This document shows, in pieces, positions 50,953 to 60,598 of a stretch of 64,000 nt of DNA; positions within the stretch are counted from its first letter, which is position 1; each line of letters opens with the position of its first letter. This DNA is from Salinispirillum marinum. GTDB lineage: Bacteria > Pseudomonadota > Gammaproteobacteria > Pseudomonadales > Natronospirillaceae. The notes below the pieces were generated by a model that was not told the origin of the DNA, did no database searches, and was given only the letters and a program-made list of their open reading frames with translations. A program made the position numbers and the translations under genes. The stretch lies in the NCBI RefSeq assembly GCF_042651565.1, contig NZ_JBHSDF010000003.1; one strand, written 5' to 3'.

Positions 50953-51921
50953 CTAACCACCCAACATCGACAAATCACGGGTTATGCCGGTATTGCGCTC
51001 ATGCAACCCATGTGTGGCGGTTTTATGGGTGAGGGCATCTTGAATGACCTGCACAAGTTCTTCTATTTGGGCATCATTTTGTAGCCATGGCCGCAAGTCA
51101 TAGCCCTGTTCACCAAACAAGCACAGGTGCAATTTGCCCTGTGCAGAAACGCGCAGGCGGTTACAAGTGGTACAAAAATCTCGGCTATAGGGCATGATCA
51201 AACCGATGCGCCCGGCGTAGTCCGGGTGCCAGAATTCCTGTGCCGGGCCAGCGTCTTGCCGACGCACCACAGGCTGCCAGCCTTCCAACAAAAGCTGCTG
51301 CTTTACGTTGCTTAACGGTACGTGATGCTGCTCGAAAAATCCCGGTTGCGCGCCGGTTTCCATCACCTCAATGAAGCGCAGCGTCACTGGATTGACTTTC
51401 AACCAATGCAGAAAAGCCCCGAGCTGATCATTCACATCACGCATATATACGGCGTTTATCTTCACCGGCAATTGCAAACCCAGCGCGCGATCAACGCCGC
51501 GTAAAATATCGGCCAATCGGTCGTGCCCGGTGATGGCATGAAATTGCTGAGGGTCGAGGGAGTCAATACTGAGGTTGAGTTGCGATAACCCGGCGGCCTG
51601 CCAATCGTCGATACTTTGCCGGAGTTTGTAGCCATTGGTGGTGAGCGCCACCCGCTGAATGCCGGGCGTCGTGCTAGCGTCTTCAATCAGGGCTGCTAAA
51701 TCGGCACGCAGCGAGGGTTCGCCGCCGGTGAGGCGAATTTTTTGCGTGCCGGAAGCGGCAAACACCCGCATCACACGCTGCAATTCATCCCGGCGCAAAA
51801 ACGCCGAGGCTTTAGGACCGCTGTAACCATTGGGCAAACAGTAGGTGCAACGAAAATTACACATTTCCGTTACGGACAGGCGCAAATAGCTAAAACGGCG
51901 ACCGTAGTTGTCGCTGAACAT
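50953..51921 (-). CDS. moaA: GTP 3',8-cyclase (radical SAM) MoaA
   Basis: MoaA performs the first step of Moco synthesis, rearranging GTP. The 322-residue enzyme has the radical SAM cluster CNFRCTYC, the SAM region TGGEPSLRADLAAL, and the C-terminal second cluster ligands CTTCNRLRVSAQGKLHLCLF. It lacks an unambiguous Gly-Gly end; the tail reads SMLGG, which fits. ATG 51921 follows AAAGGGG by eight bases; a GTG eight codons earlier is possible. It leads moaA-mobA-moaBCDE. Confidence 0.95.
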   Translation of the reverse strand: MFSDNYGRRFSYLRLSVTEMCNFRCTYCLPNGYSGPKASAFLRRDELQRVMRVFAASGTQKIRLTGGEPSLRADLAALIEDASTTPGIQRVALTTNGYKLRQSIDDWQAAGLSQLNLSIDSLDPQQFHAITGHDRLADILRGVDRALGLQLPVKINAVYMRDVNDQLGAFLHWLKVNPVTLRFIEVMETGAQPGFFEQHHVPLSNVKQQLLLEGWQPVVRRQDAGPAQEFWHPDYAGRIGLIMPYSRDFCTTCNRLRVSAQGKLHLCLFGEQGYDLRPWLQNDAQIEELVQVIQDALTHKTATHGLHERNTGITRDLSMLGG

Positions 51922-51927
51922 GGTGGT

Positions 51928-52085
51928 TAACCCCTTTCCAAACACGGGAGGCCCGAGAGTTTCCTCATCGAACCCGATGGGTCGTGATGGTTAACACGGC
52001 CAAAAAGCCGCGCTTCATCCGACCAGGCCTGCCGTCCAACCCAGACAAAGTATGGGGAAGGCGCAACAGGCTCGGAGTTTTTGTT
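51928..52085 (-). ncRNA. candidate molybdenum-cofactor riboswitch in the moaA leader
   Basis: The 298-base leader of moaA holds a structured segment. On the minus strand, CCGAG near 52075 pairs with CTCGG near 51955 to close a domain; GCCTG/CAGGC, CGGC/GCCG and CATCG/CGATG (loop GGTT) form inner stems, and CCTCCC then precedes the AAAGGGG ribosome site, which it could mask. Position and layout fit the Moco RNA motif known upstream of moaA, but I could not align it to that family. Confidence 0.45.
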
Positions 52086-52219
52086 ACGCAAAGAGTATGC
52101 GCTCGTGGTTCGGCTAGCGCAAGTTCGCCCCCTCACGGGCACATGGATTTAGACTCCCGCTGTCCCTGGTTTCGGTTTATCATGTGCGCCATTACAGCCT
52201 TCTTTAAGAGTTCTACATC

Positions 52220-53077
52220 ATGACGGATTCGCCGTACATTATTCATGTCACCGAGCAAAGTTTTGTTGCCGACATTATTGAACAGTCACAGCGCGTGCCG
52301 GTATTGGTCGACTTTTGGGCCGACTGGTGCGCTCCGTGCAAGAACTTAATGCCAATTTTGGAAAAGCTGGCGGTTGCCGGAAAGGGTCGATTCATTCTGG
52401 CGAAGGTGAATGCCGATGAACAACCCGGCATCACCGCGCAGTTTGGTGTACGCAGTTTGCCAACCGTCGCCTTGATCAAAGACGGTGCGGTCGCCGGACA
52501 TTTTATGGGCGCGAAACCGGAATCCGAAGTGGCGGCGTTTCTGGATGAACACTTGGGTGCTGCCGAAGAACCCTTAAACCTGACCATTGAAGCGCTCTGG
52601 GCAGCCGGCGCTTATGATGACGCATTGAATCTTCTACAACAGCATTTGAACGCCGACCCGGAAAACGCTGAAGCGATTGCCTTGTTGGTGCTGACGCTGG
52701 GTAAATCCGGAGCCTTGGACGATGCGCAAGCGGTTATCGCGCAATTAACCGACGAACAAAAGAACCAAGCGCCGGTCAAAGCAGCCCTTCAGGCCATTGC
52801 GGTGCAAGTAAAGGCGGCAGAATACGGCGACTTGCCAGTGCTTGAAGCCAGTTATGCAGCCGACCCTAGCCCGGCCAGCGCACATGCCCTCGCCATGGCG
52901 CTTGCCGCGCATGAGGACTATGAGCGGGCGTTCGAATTACTGTTGAGCATTCTGCGCCAGGACATCGGCTGGAACAATAACCAAGCACGACAGGACATCC
53001 AAGCACTCTTTGCCACCTGCCCGAACAAAGGCTGGGTGGCAAAATACCAACGCAAGCTGATGACGTTGTTGTTTTAG
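52220..53077 (+). CDS. ybbN: thioredoxin-TPR chaperedoxin YbbN/CnoX
   Basis: A 285-residue cytosolic co-chaperone. Residues 1-110 form a thioredoxin domain with the redox motif WCAPC (Cys37, Cys40) and the cis-proline region VRSLPTVALI; residues 120-285 are TPR-like helices (DDALNLLQQHLNADPENAEA). E. coli CnoX has SxxC in place of CxxC, so this form with both cysteines is likely to keep thioredoxin-type activity. It is divergent from the moaA leader and is not part of the Moco operon by function. Confidence 0.9.
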   Translation: MTDSPYIIHVTEQSFVADIIEQSQRVPVLVDFWADWCAPCKNLMPILEKLAVAGKGRFILAKVNADEQPGITAQFGVRSLPTVALIKDGAVAGHFMGAKPESEVAAFLDEHLGAAEEPLNLTIEALWAAGAYDDALNLLQQHLNADPENAEAIALLVLTLGKSGALDDAQAVIAQLTDEQKNQAPVKAALQAIAVQVKAAEYGDLPVLEASYAADPSPASAHALAMALAAHEDYERAFELLLSILRQDIGWNNNQARQDIQALFATCPNKGWVAKYQRKLMTLLF

Positions 53078-53109
53078 TCCCCGCTTTAATATTCGCCTAG
53101 GGAGGAACC

Positions 53110-53170
53110 TTAACCTGTACGGTTAAATTTCTCGTCTATACTTCATAGGTGCCATCCGCTCAAGCGGATG
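53110..53170 (+). promoter_or_regulatory. dyad and hairpin upstream of pseudo-receiver gene
   Basis: TTAACC-TGTAC-GGTTAA (53110-53126) is a perfect six-base inverted repeat just upstream of a -10-like TATACT (53137-53142). A hairpin, CATCCGCT (53153-53160) with AGCGGATG (53163-53170), follows in the leader, close to GAGGT, the ribosome site of the next gene. The first may be an operator; the second may affect translation. Confidence 0.35.
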
Positions 53171-53193
53171 CGTGCCTGATGAGGTACTAAGCC

Positions 53194-53949
53194 ATGTCGA
53201 CCGCCAGTGTGTTATGGATGCTCCAACCGTCAGCCGCGACCGAGCCTTTGGCGAGGCATTTAACGGCGCTGTCCTGCCCTGTGTTTACTGCGCTGCAAGA
53301 ATCTGTGGCACTGAACATCATCGAACGCCAAACCGTGGGTGTGCTGGTCACTGGACATCCGCAAAAACCCCAGTTGTCTCAAGAATTTTTTCATACTGTT
53401 CGACAACAGGCCCCCTGGCTTAGCCATGTGGTGATAAATGAAAGTGACCAAAAAACAGTACCCGAGACACTCCCTGTTTATGCCGCACTTACCTCGCCGA
53501 TAGCAGGCGACTATTTACTCTCGGCACTGGAAGGTGCCATGGCTTATTACGACTTGCAGGCGCGTCATCACCGCCTTTCCGATGAACTTCTGCACGTGGA
53601 ACATACCTTGTTGACGCACCATGCACAGCATGCGCAGGCCACTCAACTGCCGCCGATACTGGCAGCGAATGCATTGTTGGATGCCTTACCGGTGGGGGTA
53701 TTGCAGATCAGCGAAGAGGGTGTGGTACTTGAGGCCAATGCCTTAGCTACGCAATGGTTAGGCGCACACACACCCATTGTCGGCACGAAAGCCAGGAAGA
53801 TATTACCCGAAGGTTTATTGGATTTACCGCTCAGCGAAGGGGCGCACTGCCTAATTGGCAAAGTCCCCTGTTTCGCCATTCACACGCGGTCTTCAACCAA
53901 ACGACAAGCTACGCAACATCTATTGACGTTAATTCCGCACCGCGCTTAA
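53194..53949 (+). CDS. degenerate receiver plus PAS domain protein
   Basis: A 251-residue cytosolic protein. Residues 1-125 look like a response-regulator receiver in length and strand pattern, but the phosphoacceptor region reads VGVLVTGHPQKPQ with no clear aspartate, so it is probably a pseudo-receiver. A helix (about 120-155) connects it to a PAS-like domain (155-250; LLDALPVGVLQISEEGVVLE, ANALATQWLG). No kinase, HTH or cyclase output is present. I do not know its partner. GAGGT seven bases ahead of the ATG supports the start. Confidence 0.6.
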   Translation: MSTASVLWMLQPSAATEPLARHLTALSCPVFTALQESVALNIIERQTVGVLVTGHPQKPQLSQEFFHTVRQQAPWLSHVVINESDQKTVPETLPVYAALTSPIAGDYLLSALEGAMAYYDLQARHHRLSDELLHVEHTLLTHHAQHAQATQLPPILAANALLDALPVGVLQISEEGVVLEANALATQWLGAHTPIVGTKARKILPEGLLDLPLSEGAHCLIGKVPCFAIHTRSSTKRQATQHLLTLIPHRA

Positions 53950-53953
53950 CCCG

Positions 53954-55288
53954 CTAGGCAACACGGGTTAACACTGCATAAAACATGGTATCTGCATTTT
54001 GATGCGGAAAACCGACGACCTGCTGTTGTTCGAGGGTGAATCCAGCGTTATTCGCTAAAAACGCTTCTACGCGCTGTTCGTTTTCTGCTTCCAACCAACT
54101 GCAGGTGGCATACACCAAACGTCCACCGACTTTGACCGCGGGTGCGGCGTTGTGCAGAATTTTATCTTGCAAGGCTAGCAACTCGGTTAATTGGGTTTCA
54201 TCCAAACGCCAGCGCGCGTCTGGGTTACGGCGCCAGGTTCCGGATGACGTGCAGGGAGCATCCACCAGGACACGATCAAACCCGCCCTGGCGCGCCACTT
54301 CTTTGGGTAAACGCAGGGGCGCTTCGGCATCCCACGGAAAGCGCCGAACGTTAAACCAACCGGCCCGTTTCGCACGTTTTTTTATTTCTTCGAGTTTATA
54401 CTCCCGAATATCGGTAGCCGTCACCGCGCCTTTGTTGTTCATTGCGCTGGCCATGGCTAGGGTCTTGCCACCGCCTCCGGCACAGGCGTCCCACACTTGC
54501 TCACCCGGTTGCGCATCCACCGCCCGGCTGATTTGCTGGCTGGCCCAATCTTGAATCTCCAGTTTGCCCTCTTGCCACGCCGGCAATTGATAAATGCCGC
54601 GCTCGCCGATGACCTTTAAGGCATCGCCGTCTTGTTCGAGGTCATAACCCTGCCCAATGATTTGGGCAGCGACCGGCGCCACATCTTCCGGACGCTGCAC
54701 CCGCAACCACAAAGGCGGTCGTGTATTTTGCCCTTGCACAAAGGGGTGCAATAGTTCTTGTGACCAACCAGAGCGCAGACCACGCGCGGCCAGCAAGGGC
54801 TGCCAGCGTGGCCGCCAACCCTGTAACACATCGTTCATGTTGGCTTTATTCAACACCTGTTTTACGTTGGTCCAGAACTGGTGCCGTTCCGCCAGGTCGG
54901 TGATTTCCCGCGGCCAGTCACCCCCGGTGTCGGTGAGTTTTGCCAACCAAAAAAGCACCACCTCGACTGGCAACGCTTGAACACTTTGCCAAAGCGTTAC
55001 CGAAGTCATGGCCGCATCTTCAGCCTGATACAGCGCCGGGAACTGTTTTACATCACCGGCTTTGAAACCGGCCTCCAACAGTACAATGGGCTGTAAATAG
55101 CGCATCGCCGCAAACAGCACATCGGCGTAGTACAGCCGGTCGCGCCGCCCAAAGGCTTTTTCATCACGCAAGGTTTTACTCAACCAACGATCAAGCTGGG
55201 GCAGTTCCGGTTCCTGACACAAGGCCGTCCAGAGACGCTTAATGTGAGGAAATCGAAAACCACGGAATTCGGGCAACGCGTGTGACAT
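53954..55288 (-). CDS. RsmB/NOP-family RNA m5C methyltransferase
   Basis: A 444-residue SAM-dependent RNA cytosine-5 methyltransferase. The SAM motif is WDACAGGGGKTLAMASAMNN, followed by ATDIREYKLEEIKKRAKRAG; the two catalytic cysteines occur in VDAPCTSSGTWRRNP and YATCSWLEAEN. The N-terminal 160 residues are not a clear NusB domain, so I do not name it rsmB or rsmF. rRNA is the likely substrate. It is divergent from lnt, with about 90 bases between starts. Confidence 0.87.
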   Translation of the reverse strand: MSHALPEFRGFRFPHIKRLWTALCQEPELPQLDRWLSKTLRDEKAFGRRDRLYYADVLFAAMRYLQPIVLLEAGFKAGDVKQFPALYQAEDAAMTSVTLWQSVQALPVEVVLFWLAKLTDTGGDWPREITDLAERHQFWTNVKQVLNKANMNDVLQGWRPRWQPLLAARGLRSGWSQELLHPFVQGQNTRPPLWLRVQRPEDVAPVAAQIIGQGYDLEQDGDALKVIGERGIYQLPAWQEGKLEIQDWASQQISRAVDAQPGEQVWDACAGGGGKTLAMASAMNNKGAVTATDIREYKLEEIKKRAKRAGWFNVRRFPWDAEAPLRLPKEVARQGGFDRVLVDAPCTSSGTWRRNPDARWRLDETQLTELLALQDKILHNAAPAVKVGGRLVYATCSWLEAENEQRVEAFLANNAGFTLEQQQVVGFPHQNADTMFYAVLTRVA

Positions 55289-55379
55289 AACAACAGGATC
55301 TCATTGGTTGATTTGTGGCGATTGACAGGCCATGCTTGGCGCCGTTCCCCGTGCCACTCAGTAACGGACGCCCAGTTTA

Positions 55380-56906
55380 ATGAACTTTACTGCTCAGATA
55401 TACGGCTTGAAGGAAAAGCATTGGCCAGCGCGCCTGATTCTCTTGTTTACCGGTGCCGCCGTACCCCTAATTTTCGCCCCCTTTTATTGGTGGCCTTTAG
55501 CCTATGCCTTGCCTGTGGTGTTCTGGTGGCTAACCACAGCACAACCGCCCAAAGAGGCATTCTGGCGTGGTTGGTGGTTCGGCGGTGGCTTTTTTGGCAG
55601 CGGTGTCAGTTGGGTCTATTTTTCTATGCGTACGGTCGATACGCCGGTGGCCATTTCGCTCATTCTGACTGGCGCTTTTTGTATCGCGCTCGGCTTGCTG
55701 TTTGCCGTGCAGGCGTGGGCGCCTGCGCGACTGACTCAGCAACTTAAGCGTCCACTGCCTTGGCTAACTTTTCCATTGCTCTGGCTGGTGTTTGAAGGCA
55801 TCAGAACCACACTTTTTACCGGTATGCCTTGGCTGTTGTGGGGCACCTTGGGCACGGATAATTGGCTACGCGGCTGGCTGCCGGTGACCGGCGTTTTTGG
55901 GGTAAGTCTCTTGCTGCTGCTGGGTGCTGGCCTGTTGTGGCAATGTCGTTTGAAGGACTGGCGTTCGGTTATGCCCGCAATCGCCTTTCTTACCCTGACT
56001 TGGGGTGTAGGTGCCGCCATAACCGACCGCCACTATACGGCGCCCAGTCTGGCGCAACCCATGCCGGTGGCGGCTATTCAGGGCAATACCGATCAGTCCA
56101 TCAAGTGGGACAATGCCATCCTCAATAACATTCTCAACATTCATGTCGGTTTGGCGGATCAGCACCGCGATGCGGCTTTAGTTCTGTGGGCCGAAACCGC
56201 CATCCCTACGTTTCCGGATGCCGTCCCCGGCTTTATCCGAGCCCTCGAATCACGCGCCAACAGCCGCGATCAAGCGATCATCAGCGGTTTACCGCTGCGT
56301 GGCGAAGGTCGCACCTACTACAACGGCATCAAAGCGTGGGGCACAGGAGAAGGCGAGTACCGCAAGCAACACCTAGTCCCTTTTGGCGAATATCTGCCTT
56401 TGCAAAGCGTTTTACAGGGCCTGATCGCGTTCTTCGACCTACCGATGTCCGGCTTTGCACCCGGTCCGAAAGACCAGCCGGCAATGACCCTGCAACATGC
56501 CGGACAAACGCTGCGTTTAGCTCCGTTGATATGCTATGAAGCCGCCTACCCCGGCTTATCGCGGCAACAAGCACTGGGCAGTGACCTGCTAATTGTCGTG
56601 AGTAATGACGCGTGGTTTGGTGGCAGTTTGGCACCCGAACAACATTTGCAAATTACCCGCGCGCGCGCCATTGAAAACCAGCGCCCGATGGTACGCGCGA
56701 CGCAAAACGGCATCACTGTAATCATGGATGAATTTGGCTTTGTAATGGCCCGCGCACCGCAATTTGTGCAAGCATCCATTGAAGCCGACATCTTGCCGCG
56801 CCATGGGTTAACGCCCTATCAGCGTTGGGGCAGCTGGCCGGTGCTGGTATTGGTTGTTTTACTTGCTGGAAGCATGAAACTGCGGACACGACGCAGCAAA
56901 CACTGA
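55380..56906 (+). CDS. lnt: apolipoprotein N-acyltransferase Lnt
   Basis: Lnt adds the third acyl chain to lipoproteins at the periplasmic face of the inner membrane. The 508-residue protein has six or more membrane helices (about 1-205), then a nitrilase-like domain with the catalytic Glu in LWAETAIPT, Lys in RKQHLVPFGEYLPLQ and Cys in LICYEAAYPGLS, and a last membrane helix near 480-500. leuS follows 90 bases downstream. Confidence 0.95.
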   Translation: MNFTAQIYGLKEKHWPARLILLFTGAAVPLIFAPFYWWPLAYALPVVFWWLTTAQPPKEAFWRGWWFGGGFFGSGVSWVYFSMRTVDTPVAISLILTGAFCIALGLLFAVQAWAPARLTQQLKRPLPWLTFPLLWLVFEGIRTTLFTGMPWLLWGTLGTDNWLRGWLPVTGVFGVSLLLLLGAGLLWQCRLKDWRSVMPAIAFLTLTWGVGAAITDRHYTAPSLAQPMPVAAIQGNTDQSIKWDNAILNNILNIHVGLADQHRDAALVLWAETAIPTFPDAVPGFIRALESRANSRDQAIISGLPLRGEGRTYYNGIKAWGTGEGEYRKQHLVPFGEYLPLQSVLQGLIAFFDLPMSGFAPGPKDQPAMTLQHAGQTLRLAPLICYEAAYPGLSRQQALGSDLLIVVSNDAWFGGSLAPEQHLQITRARAIENQRPMVRATQNGITVIMDEFGFVMARAPQFVQASIEADILPRHGLTPYQRWGSWPVLVLVVLLAGSMKLRTRRSKH

Positions 56907-56996
56907 CCCCTATCGAAAAACCACGGCGCATCGGGTATCCTTGCGCCCTATTTCACCATTCTTTTTTTTGACTAGACCGACAAGCCGGAACGCCTA

Positions 56997-59588
56997 ATGA
57001 TGGACGCCACGTATAACCCCAGTGTCATTGAAGCTCAGGCCCAACACTTTTGGGAAGAAAAGCAGATCTTTCGTGCGGTAAAAGACAGCAGCCGCGAAAA
57101 ATATTACTGCATGTCGATGTTCCCCTATCCCAGCGGCCAACTGCACATGGGGCACGTACGCAACTACACCATTTCCGACGTCATTGCGCGCTATCAGCGC
57201 ATGCTGGGCAAAAATGTATTGCACCCCATGGGTTGGGATGCCTTTGGTCTGCCCGCAGAAAATGCGGCGATTCAGAACAAAACCGCGCCCGCGAAGTGGA
57301 CCTACGCCAATACCGACCAAATGCGTGAACAGCTGAAAGCATTAGGCTTCGGCTTCGATTGGTCACGCGAGGTCACCACCTGCAAGCCCGACTATTACAA
57401 GTGGGAACAGTGGTTCTTCACTCGGTTGTATGAAAAAGGCTTAGTCTACAAAAAAATGGCGACAGTCAATTGGGATCCGGTCGACCAAACCGTATTAGCC
57501 AATGAACAGGTAATCGACGGACGTGGCTGGCGCTCCGGCGCCTTGGTAGAGCGCCGGGAAATTCCCCAATGGTTTATTAAAATCACCGACTACGCCGAAG
57601 AACTGTTGAACGACCTCGACAAGCTGCCACATTGGCCGGAACAGGTTAAAACCATGCAGCGCAACTGGATTGGACGCTCGGAAGGCGTAAACCTGACCTT
57701 TGCGGTGAAAGACAGCGCCGACACCATCGACGTTTACACCACCCGCCCCGATACACTGTTTGGCGTAAGCTATGTAGCGGTGGCCGCGCAGCACCCGTTA
57801 ACCCAGCAAGCGGCAGCGAAACACCCCGAGCTGCAAGCTTTCATGGCGAAATGCCAGCAGATGACCACCTCGGAAGCCGACATGGCGACCATGGAAAAGC
57901 TGGGCATGTCGATTGGCTTAACCGCCATTCACCCGCTCACCGGCGACGAAGTGCCGGTGTGGACCGCCAACTTCGTGTTGATGGATTACGGCAGCGGCGC
58001 GGTTATGGCCGTACCCGGCCATGATGAGCGCGACTGGGAGTTCGCCCACAAATACGGCATTCCCATCAAACAAGTCATTCGCCCGCTGGACGGCTCCGAT
58101 GATGTGGTAGACCTGAGCCAAGCGGCCTATACCACCAAAGGTGTATTGGTCAATTCAGGCCGTTTCGATGGCATGACATCGGAAGAGGCGTTTCAAGCCA
58201 TTGCTGCCGAGTTAACGGCACAAGGCAAGGGCGAAAAAACCACCAATTACCGGTTGCGTGACTGGGGCGTTTCCCGGCAGCGTTATTGGGGTGCACCTAT
58301 CCCTATGTTTAACCTGCCTACCGGTGGCGAAGTACCGGTTCCCATGCACAAACTGCCGGTGTTGTTGCCGGAAGACGTGGTCATGGATGGTGTGCAATCG
58401 CCCATTAAAGCCGACCCAGAATGGCGCAAAGATGAGCTGAACGGCGAAGCGGTGGAGCGCGAAACCGATACCTTCGATACCTTTATGGAGTCCAGTTGGT
58501 ATTACGCCCGCTACACCAGCCCGCACTATAAGGAAGGCATGGTAGACCCGGAAGAAGCCAATTATTGGCTGCCGGTTGATCAATATGTCGGCGGTATTGA
58601 ACACGCCATCTTGCACTTGCTGTACTCCCGCTTCTTTCACAAGTTGATGCGGGATGAAGGTTTGGTCAACAGCGACGAACCCTTTGAGCGCTTACTGTGT
58701 CAAGGCATGGTCTTGGCGGATACCTATTACAAAACCGTCAATGGCGGTCAGGTTTGGATTTCCCCGAAAGACGTGACCTTGGAAAAAGACGACAAAGGGC
58801 ATACCGTGCGGGCCTATGAAACGGCCACCGGTGATGACGTCATGCACGCCGGTATGAGCAAGATGTCAAAATCGAAAAACAACGGCGTAAACCCCAAAGA
58901 AACGTTGGCGACCTACGGTGCCGATACAGTGCGCTTGTTTGCCATGTTTGCGGCGCCACCAGACCAGACTCTGGAATGGATTGAAACCGGTGTTCAAGGT
59001 GCCCACCGTTTCTTACAGCGCTTATGGCGCAGTGTCCACGCCTTGCTGGAATTGAACGACGCCACGGTATTGGATACCGGCACACTGGATAACGAACAGC
59101 AGGATCTGCGGCGTAAAACCCATGAAACCATCCAGAAAGTCAGTGATGATTTCGACCGTCGCCAAACCTTTAACACCGCTATAGCCGCGACCATGGAACT
59201 GTTGAACGCGGTCAACAAGGTTAGCCTGAAGAGTGGGCAAACCGCGGCCGTGGTGCGCGAAGCCTTGGAGGCTGCGGTACTCATGCTATCGCCCATCACG
59301 CCGCATATTGCGCACAGCCTTTGGGCCGCCTTGGGTCATGATACGGCCGTGGTGAATGAAGTCTGGCCTAAGGTGGACGAGTCCGCCCTGGTACGCAATG
59401 AAATTACCTACGTGGTGCAGGTGAATGGCAAAGTTCGTGGCCGAATTGATGTCGCCGCCGACACCGACAAAGCCACCATTGAAGCCTTGGCACGTGCCGA
59501 AAGTAACGTGGTGAAGTTCATTGAAGGGAAAGAAACGAAGCGGGTGATTGTGGTGCCGGGCAAACTGGTCAACATCGTCGTCGCCTAG
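56997..59588 (+). CDS. leuS: leucyl-tRNA synthetase
   Basis: Charges tRNA-Leu. The 863-residue class Ia enzyme shows FPYPSGQLHMGHVRNY (HIGH motif as HMGH), the editing domain between about 230 and 420 (YTTRPDTLFGVSYVAVAAQH), WESS-type METSSWYYARYTSP as MESSWYYARY, and SKMSKSKNNGVNPKE (KMSKS). Either of two adjacent ATGs may be used. holA follows after two bases; the lptE gene usually found between leuS and holA is absent here. Confidence 0.97.
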   Translation: MMDATYNPSVIEAQAQHFWEEKQIFRAVKDSSREKYYCMSMFPYPSGQLHMGHVRNYTISDVIARYQRMLGKNVLHPMGWDAFGLPAENAAIQNKTAPAKWTYANTDQMREQLKALGFGFDWSREVTTCKPDYYKWEQWFFTRLYEKGLVYKKMATVNWDPVDQTVLANEQVIDGRGWRSGALVERREIPQWFIKITDYAEELLNDLDKLPHWPEQVKTMQRNWIGRSEGVNLTFAVKDSADTIDVYTTRPDTLFGVSYVAVAAQHPLTQQAAAKHPELQAFMAKCQQMTTSEADMATMEKLGMSIGLTAIHPLTGDEVPVWTANFVLMDYGSGAVMAVPGHDERDWEFAHKYGIPIKQVIRPLDGSDDVVDLSQAAYTTKGVLVNSGRFDGMTSEEAFQAIAAELTAQGKGEKTTNYRLRDWGVSRQRYWGAPIPMFNLPTGGEVPVPMHKLPVLLPEDVVMDGVQSPIKADPEWRKDELNGEAVERETDTFDTFMESSWYYARYTSPHYKEGMVDPEEANYWLPVDQYVGGIEHAILHLLYSRFFHKLMRDEGLVNSDEPFERLLCQGMVLADTYYKTVNGGQVWISPKDVTLEKDDKGHTVRAYETATGDDVMHAGMSKMSKSKNNGVNPKETLATYGADTVRLFAMFAAPPDQTLEWIETGVQGAHRFLQRLWRSVHALLELNDATVLDTGTLDNEQQDLRRKTHETIQKVSDDFDRRQTFNTAIAATMELLNAVNKVSLKSGQTAAVVREALEAAVLMLSPITPHIAHSLWAALGHDTAVVNEVWPKVDESALVRNEITYVVQVNGKVRGRIDVAADTDKATIEALARAESNVVKFIEGKETKRVIVVPGKLVNIVVA

Positions 59589-59590
59589 TT

Positions 59591-60589
59591 ATGGACATCA
59601 AAGCAGAGCAACTGGCCCAACACCTGAAAAAGCCCATGCTGCCCATTTATGTGGTCATGGGTCAGGAACCTCTGCTGGTTATGGAAGCCTTGGATAAGCT
59701 GCGCCAACACGCCCGCCAAGCGGGTATCGGTGAGCGCCGGGTCATGCACGTGGATGCACAGTTTAATTGGGCTGAATTGATCGAAGCCAATCAATCACTG
59801 TCTTTATTCAGCGATCGTTTATTGTTGGAACTGAACCTGGAACGCAAGCCCGATAAAGCGGGCCAGGATGTTCTGGTGGAGTACGCCACGTCACCGAACC
59901 CCGACAATATTCTCTTAGTGAATGGCGAAGGTTTAGACCGCGCCAGCCTGAAAACTAAGTGGTTCAAGTCTTTCACGGCCAACGCCGGGGTGATCAATGT
60001 GTGGCCGGTCAAGCGCCACGAATTACCACGTTGGCTGGAACAACGCGCCCGCGCCCTGAAATTATCACTCACTACAGATGCAGCGGAATTGCTGGCGGAA
60101 CGGGTGGATGGCAATTTGTTGGCCGCGCGCCAGGAACTGGACAAACTAGCTCTGTTGGCAGAGGGAGAAGTTAGCGCCGAACTGGTGTTGGAGTCAGTCG
60201 TTGATCACGCCCGCTTTACCGTGTTTGATCTTACCGATGCGGCGCACAGTGGTGACTTGGGCCGTGCCCAGCGTATTCTCGACAGCTTGCGCAGCGAAGG
60301 GGTAGAGCCCTTGATGGTGCAATGGGCGCTGACACGAGAAGCCCGCCTTGCGATGCAAATCCAGACACGATTGAAAGATGGCGAATCGCTAGACCAAGCT
60401 TGCATGTCTATGCGCATTATGGGGCCACGGCAAGCCCCGATGAAGCAGGCGGTGCAGCGTGTTAAACCGGCACGTTGGAGTGCCATCATGCAGTTGCTGC
60501 AACGCACCGACGCCGCGGTGAAAGGCGTTGATGCACTCGACCCATGGTTGCTTATGGGCCAAGTGCTCTTACGTTGGTCTATGCGCTAG
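59591..60589 (+). CDS. holA: DNA polymerase III delta subunit
   Basis: HolA is the wrench subunit of the clamp loader that opens the sliding clamp. The 332-residue protein shows MDIKAEQLAQHLKKPMLPIY, VVMGQEPLLVMEALDKLRQH, the SLSLFSDRLLLELNL segment, and VVDHARFTVFDLTDAAHSGD, typical of the family; it has no Walker motif, as expected. It starts two bases after leuS. Confidence 0.93.
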   Translation: MDIKAEQLAQHLKKPMLPIYVVMGQEPLLVMEALDKLRQHARQAGIGERRVMHVDAQFNWAELIEANQSLSLFSDRLLLELNLERKPDKAGQDVLVEYATSPNPDNILLVNGEGLDRASLKTKWFKSFTANAGVINVWPVKRHELPRWLEQRARALKLSLTTDAAELLAERVDGNLLAARQELDKLALLAEGEVSAELVLESVVDHARFTVFDLTDAAHSGDLGRAQRILDSLRSEGVEPLMVQWALTREARLAMQIQTRLKDGESLDQACMSMRIMGPRQAPMKQAVQRVKPARWSAIMQLLQRTDAAVKGVDALDPWLLMGQVLLRWSMR

Positions 60590-60598
60590 AAGCGCACG

